Source: Thiohalocapsa sp. PB-PSB1
GTDB taxonomy: Bacteria; Pseudomonadota; Gammaproteobacteria; Chromatiales; Chromatiaceae
Assembly: GCA_016745215.1 (NCBI GenBank)
Contig: CP050890.1
Span: 2,852,001 to 2,916,000 of the forward strand
Direction of reading: 5' to 3'
Length of the DNA: 64,000 nt
Shown here: piece after piece, positions 61,654 through 64,000 of the stretch
Position numbering within the stretch: the stretch's first letter is position 1
Layout of the letters: each line of letters begins with the position of its first letter
Position numbers and translations under genes: made by a program
Notes under the pieces: generated by a model
The model's database searches: none
What the model was told of the DNA's origin: nothing
The model's input: only the letters and a program-made list of their open reading frames with translations

Positions 61654-63582
61654 ATGACCGATTCGCAGTCCGCCTCAGCCGTCTCTGGCTATCCCTTACT
61701 CAGCCGCATTGATGCGCCTGCTGATCTGCGTGCTTTGAGTCGCGACGAGCTCGGTCAGCTTGCCGAAGAAGTTCGAGCGTTCCTGATTGACTGCGTTTCT
61801 CGCACCGGCGGGCATCTGGCGGCCGGGCTCGGTGTTGTCGAATTGACCATCGCGTTACATTACGTCTTCGATACTCCGCACGATCGGCTGGTCTGGGATG
61901 TTGGTCACCAGGCCTATCCGCACAAGATTCTGACGGGGCGGCGGGATCGCATGCTGCGCATGCGCCAAAAAGGCGGGTTGTCGGGCTTTCCAAAGCGCCA
62001 TGAGAGCGAATATGACACCTTTGGCGTGGGTCACTCCAGCACCTCCATCAGCGCTGCGTTGGGCATGGCCATCGCCACCAAACTCAAGGGCGAGCGTCGT
62101 CAGGTCATCGCCGTCATCGGGGATGGCGCGCTGGGCGCTGGCATGGCGTTCGAGGCTCTCAACCACGGGGGTCCGCTGGATCCTGATGTGTTGGTGATTC
62201 TCAACGACAACGAGATGTCCATCAGTCCACCTGTGGGCGCTATCAGCCGCCACCTTGCCAAGCTGCTCTCCGGGCGTTTCTATACGCGCATGCGCGAAGG
62301 CAGCAAGAACGCGCTGGCAGGAATGCCTCAATTGCGCCAATTGGCGGGGCGTTGGGAAGAACACATGAAGGGCATGGTGATGCCCAGCACCTATTTCGAA
62401 GAGCTCGGTTTTAACTATATCGGGCCCATCAATGGGCATGACATCGATGCCGTCGTTGCCACGCTGAAGAACATGAAGCAGATGCCGGGTCCACGGCTGC
62501 TGCATGTGATTACACAAAAAGGACACGGCTTTGAGCCAGCCGAACATGCGCCAACTACATACCATGGTGTTACCCCATTCGACCGCGAGACCGGCGCGAT
62601 GCGCAAGGGCAAAGGCAGTGGCAAGAGTTACACCCAGATCTTTGGCGACTGGCTCTGCGATACTGCCGCGGTGGACAAACGTTTGCTAGGAATCACTCCG
62701 GCCATGCGTGAGGGCTCTGGATTGGTCGAGTTTGCGAAACGCTACCCCGAGCGCTACTTCGACGTCGGCATTGCCGAGCAGCACGCCGTAACGCTTGCCG
62801 CCGGCATGGCCTGCGAAGGCATGAAGCCCGTGGTCGCCATCTACAGCACCTTCCTGCAACGCGCCTACGATCAGCTGGTGCATGACGTTTGCTTACAAGG
62901 ACTCGATGTGACTTTCGCCGTCGACCGCGCCGGGCTGGTGGGAGCCGACGGTGCCACCCATGCGGGCAGTTTCGACCTGAGCTATGCGCGTCCGCTGCCG
63001 AATCTGATCATTGCTGCGCCGGCAGATGAGAATGAATGTCGGCAACTACTGCAGACGGTTTATGAGCACAAAGGCCCAGCTTTGGTGCGCTATCCGCGGG
63101 GGCGCGGTCCCGGTGTCAGGATCGAACAATCCATCAAGTCTCTGCCGATTGGCAAAGGCGAACTTCGCCATCAAGGCATGGATGTTGCGCTGCTCGCCTT
63201 TGGCAGCCGCGTTGCGGTTGCCGAACAGATCGGCAAACGGCTTGGGCTGACGGTGGCCAACATGCGTTTCATCAAACCTCTGGACGAGTTGCTGATTCTT
63301 GAATTGGCGGATCGTCATCGCCTATTGGTTACGGTGGAGGAGAACGTCATTGCCGGCGGTGCTGGCTCAGCAGTTGCCGAACTGCTCGCCGAACATGGCG
63401 TCAATGTTCGTTGTCTTCACCTTGGATTGCCTGACCAGTGTCAGGAGCAGGCCGATCACGACCAACAATTGGCTGCCTGCGGGCTGGATGCGTCAGGCAT
63501 CGAGGAAGCCGTGCGAGCCGAAATGGCCGAGCTGGGCATACATTCCGAGATCACGCGCGCGGTCAATATTCGCGCGGTCTGA
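61654..63582 (+). CDS. dxs: 1-deoxy-D-xylulose-5-phosphate synthase
   Basis: A 642-residue thiamine-diphosphate enzyme that joins pyruvate and glyceraldehyde 3-phosphate, the first step of the MEP isoprenoid pathway. VGHQAYPHKILTGRR, GDGALGAGMAFEALN (the GDG thiamine motif) and DRAGLVGADGATHAG are diagnostic. The C-terminal transketolase domain is complete. It sits after the puf terminator, so it probably has its own promoter in 61499-61653, and its place next to the photosynthesis genes fits isoprenoid demand for pigments. Confidence 0.97.
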   Translation: MTDSQSASAVSGYPLLSRIDAPADLRALSRDELGQLAEEVRAFLIDCVSRTGGHLAAGLGVVELTIALHYVFDTPHDRLVWDVGHQAYPHKILTGRRDRMLRMRQKGGLSGFPKRHESEYDTFGVGHSSTSISAALGMAIATKLKGERRQVIAVIGDGALGAGMAFEALNHGGPLDPDVLVILNDNEMSISPPVGAISRHLAKLLSGRFYTRMREGSKNALAGMPQLRQLAGRWEEHMKGMVMPSTYFEELGFNYIGPINGHDIDAVVATLKNMKQMPGPRLLHVITQKGHGFEPAEHAPTTYHGVTPFDRETGAMRKGKGSGKSYTQIFGDWLCDTAAVDKRLLGITPAMREGSGLVEFAKRYPERYFDVGIAEQHAVTLAAGMACEGMKPVVAIYSTFLQRAYDQLVHDVCLQGLDVTFAVDRAGLVGADGATHAGSFDLSYARPLPNLIIAAPADENECRQLLQTVYEHKGPALVRYPRGRGPGVRIEQSIKSLPIGKGELRHQGMDVALLAFGSRVAVAEQIGKRLGLTVANMRFIKPLDELLILELADRHRLLVTVEENVIAGGAGSAVAELLAEHGVNVRCLHLGLPDQCQEQADHDQQLAACGLDASGIEEAVRAEMAELGIHSEITRAVNIRAV

Positions 63583-63887
63583 GCGAAAGTGATTAGCCGG
63601 GATTCATCCGAGCGGGGCGCGCTCCCCGCGTCGGAGGCGGGTGTGTGCTGCAACAACTCAGGGGCAGGCCCCAGAATCGGACCCTAGAATCATGTGATTG
63701 CTATTGGGTGTGCTGTCCGAACGGATTGTGTCGCCTGCGTTCCATGGCTCTTCCTGATCAACAAGATGTCGAGGGGGTACTCTGTTGAGACGCGGCAAGA
63801 AGAGGCTCGCATAGAGGCATTAAGAAAAAAGCTCGCGGGCGTAAAATGCCTCTTCCTGATACGCAGTATTTCGGGGCCGATCCCAGC
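63583..63887. other. Region after dxs, no gene; one hairpin and imperfect repeats
   Basis: GCGGGG (63612-63617) pairs with CCCCGC (63624-63629) after the dxs stop and may help termination, though no T-run follows. GCTCTTCCTGATCAAC (63746) and CCTCTTCCTGATACG (63849) begin two related stretches of about 40 bases. No gene is supported. Confidence 0.4.
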
Positions 63888-64000
63888 TCAGGTGTCATTC
63901 TGTTGAGAGGTACGCTGGTGCCAGCGCAACCCAAGATCGACCAGGTGGGATCCCAGGGCCAGGGCCAGCATCAGCGCAATCCATCCCCACCAGCCGCCGA
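63888..64000 (-). CDS. C-terminal end of a membrane protein (cut by the window)
   Basis: Reading the minus strand from the window edge gives WWGWIALMLALALGSHLVDL followed by GLRWHQRTSQQNDT and a TGA at 63888-63890. The hydrophobic helix ending in a polar tail suggests the last membrane segment of a protein that converges on dxs. Too little is visible to name it. Confidence 0.4.
   Translation of the reverse strand, partial: GGWWGWIALMLALALGSHLVDLGLRWHQRTSQQNDT

Overview
The window comes from a purple sulfur bacterium of the Chromatiaceae type (Gammaproteobacteria). The clearest evidence is the right third, which carries a photosynthesis superoperon in the order crtE-crtF-bchC-bchX-bchY-bchZ-pufBALMC, followed by two further pufBA pairs and dxs. 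The pufBALMC-B2A2-B3A3 layout with a tetraheme lipoprotein PufC is the pattern known from Allochromatium-like bacteria. The genus cannot be decided from the sequence alone.

Layout. 1-12.9 kb is an accessory region built around four copies of a Uma2-like nuclease gene (copy 1 broken; copies 2-4 intact). Copy 1 is followed by a NACHT NTPase gene, and copies 2-4 are followed by decayed pieces of NACHT or formylglycine-generating-enzyme-like sequence. A block of secreted proteins (a PEP-CTERM protein, a large subtilisin-like protease and a small exported protein) sits between copies 1 and 2. 12.9-25.6 kb is mostly housekeeping: a GT4 glycosyltransferase, a GT39-type membrane glycosyltransferase, waaA, a cysteine hydrolase, a rhodanese, pcm, the proB-obgE-rpmA-rplU group, ispB, tRNA-Pro(CGG) and tRNA-Arg(CCU).

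25.6-42.7 kb is a graveyard of mobile DNA. It holds a repeat array with a period of about 180 bp, two IS4-family elements with 13-bp and 10-bp target duplications, a third IS with 19-bp inverted repeats, an IS with a DUF6399-like transposase and a 9-bp target duplication, and two copies of a roughly 130-bp MITE that shares the ends of that last IS. These have broken a CHAT-protease gene, an hsdR gene and a gtrII-like glucosyltransferase gene. Remnants of an ISAs1 transposase, a REP-associated transposase and a DNA methyltransferase also lie here, with two intact genes (a CBS-domain protein and a LysM protein).

42.7-48.4 kb on the minus strand holds an iron ABC transporter (fbpA-fbpB-fbpC) with a Fur-like box upstream, then gluQ and dksA. 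48.9-63.6 kb is the photosynthesis block. PpsR/CrtJ-type palindromes (TGT-N12-ACA) lie upstream of crtE and of bchC, and a strong hairpin terminator follows pufA3. crtE and dxs supply isoprenoid precursors, crtF tailors carotenoids, bchC and bchXYZ make bacteriochlorophyll, and puf encodes the reaction centre, its bound cytochrome and three sets of LH1-type antenna polypeptides. The last 113 bases contain the C-terminus of a membrane protein on the minus strand.
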